This document shows positions 12,049-12,056 of a stretch of 12,056 nucleotides of DNA, piece by piece. Location: contig CAZJTX010000018.1 of assembly GCA_964549115.1 (NCBI GenBank), positions 1-12,056 on the forward strand. Reading direction: 5' to 3'. The notes under the pieces are model-generated. The model did no database searches. It was not told the DNA's origin and was given only the letters and a program-made list of their open reading frames with translations. A program made the position numbers and the translations under genes. Position 1 is the first letter of the stretch. The number at the start of each line of letters is the position of its first letter. The stretch is from CAKOSP01 sp964549115. GTDB taxonomy: Bacteria > Bacillota_I > Bacilli_A > RF39 > UBA660.

Positions 12049-12056
12049 TAATAAAA
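12041..12056 (+). CDS. Start of a probable third prepilin-cluster gene (3' partial)
   Basis: An ATG at 12041 overlaps the previous stop by eight bases (ATGTTTAA), the same layout as the preceding junction, and GGGGTGG (12025-12031) lies at ribosome-site distance. Only M-F-N-N-K can be read before the window ends. This resembles the M-N-K-K-G start of the two prepilins, but five residues cannot prove the family. Confidence 0.5.

Noticed and set aside
1..12056. CRISPR array, insertion sequence, phage integration or attachment site next to the tRNA genes
   Set aside because: No regularly spaced repeats, transposase, integrase or duplicated tRNA 3' end were seen; the minus-strand operon after the tRNAs has no phage features.

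Overview
The window is very AT-rich DNA from a bacterium of the Bacillota (Firmicutes) type. Strong AAGGAGG-like ribosome sites, TTGACA/TATAAT promoters with 17-base spacers, and the gene order ireB-ruvX-DUF1292-mltG-trmR...greA and tig...lon all recall Bacillus subtilis. Two genes (mltG, trmR) end in TGA, so the standard bacterial code is used and not the Mollicutes code in which TGA is Trp. I infer an uncultured, reduced-genome member of the Bacilli, perhaps from the gut, but the sequence does not fix the taxon.

Layout. Bases 1-1835 (+) hold accessory genes: the 3' end of a surface-type protein with an InlB-like repeat, a small single-pass membrane protein, an unrecognised 139-residue protein behind a very good promoter whose -35 box sits inside a perfect 10-bp inverted repeat, and a small coiled-coil lipoprotein. 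Bases 1929-2096 (+) hold two tRNA genes, Ile2 (CAT) and Leu (TAG), with their own promoter and terminator. Bases 2139-3866 (-) hold a two-gene operon: a DUF1292-like small protein, then a membrane-anchored protein with leucine-rich-repeat-like sequence and a transglutaminase-like domain. The two sides converge on back-to-back terminators around 2105-2168.

From 3954 to 6557 (+) lies a tightly packed housekeeping operon, divergent from the minus-strand pair: ireB (target of the PASTA-kinase pathway), ruvX, a DUF1292-like gene, mltG (peptidoglycan strand terminase) and a trmR-type methyltransferase with an altered metal-binding motif. Next come three separately promoted genes: greA (with a hairpin at the predicted 5' end of its mRNA), tig and lon. 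They cover transcript-cleavage rescue, ribosome-bound folding and ATP-dependent proteolysis. Compared with the B. subtilis order, genes are missing between trmR and greA, and clpX is missing between tig and lon.

From 10789 to the right edge a new promoter drives overlapping prepilin-like genes, with the probable start of a third at 12041. This looks like the beginning of a type IV pilus, pseudopilus or Com-type cluster continuing outside the window. No CRISPR array, insertion sequence, prophage integrase or riboswitch was seen. No completely novel system is demonstrable. The best leads are the operator-like palindrome at 888-916, the LRR-transglutaminase/DUF1292 pair, the altered TrmR motif and the greA leader hairpin.
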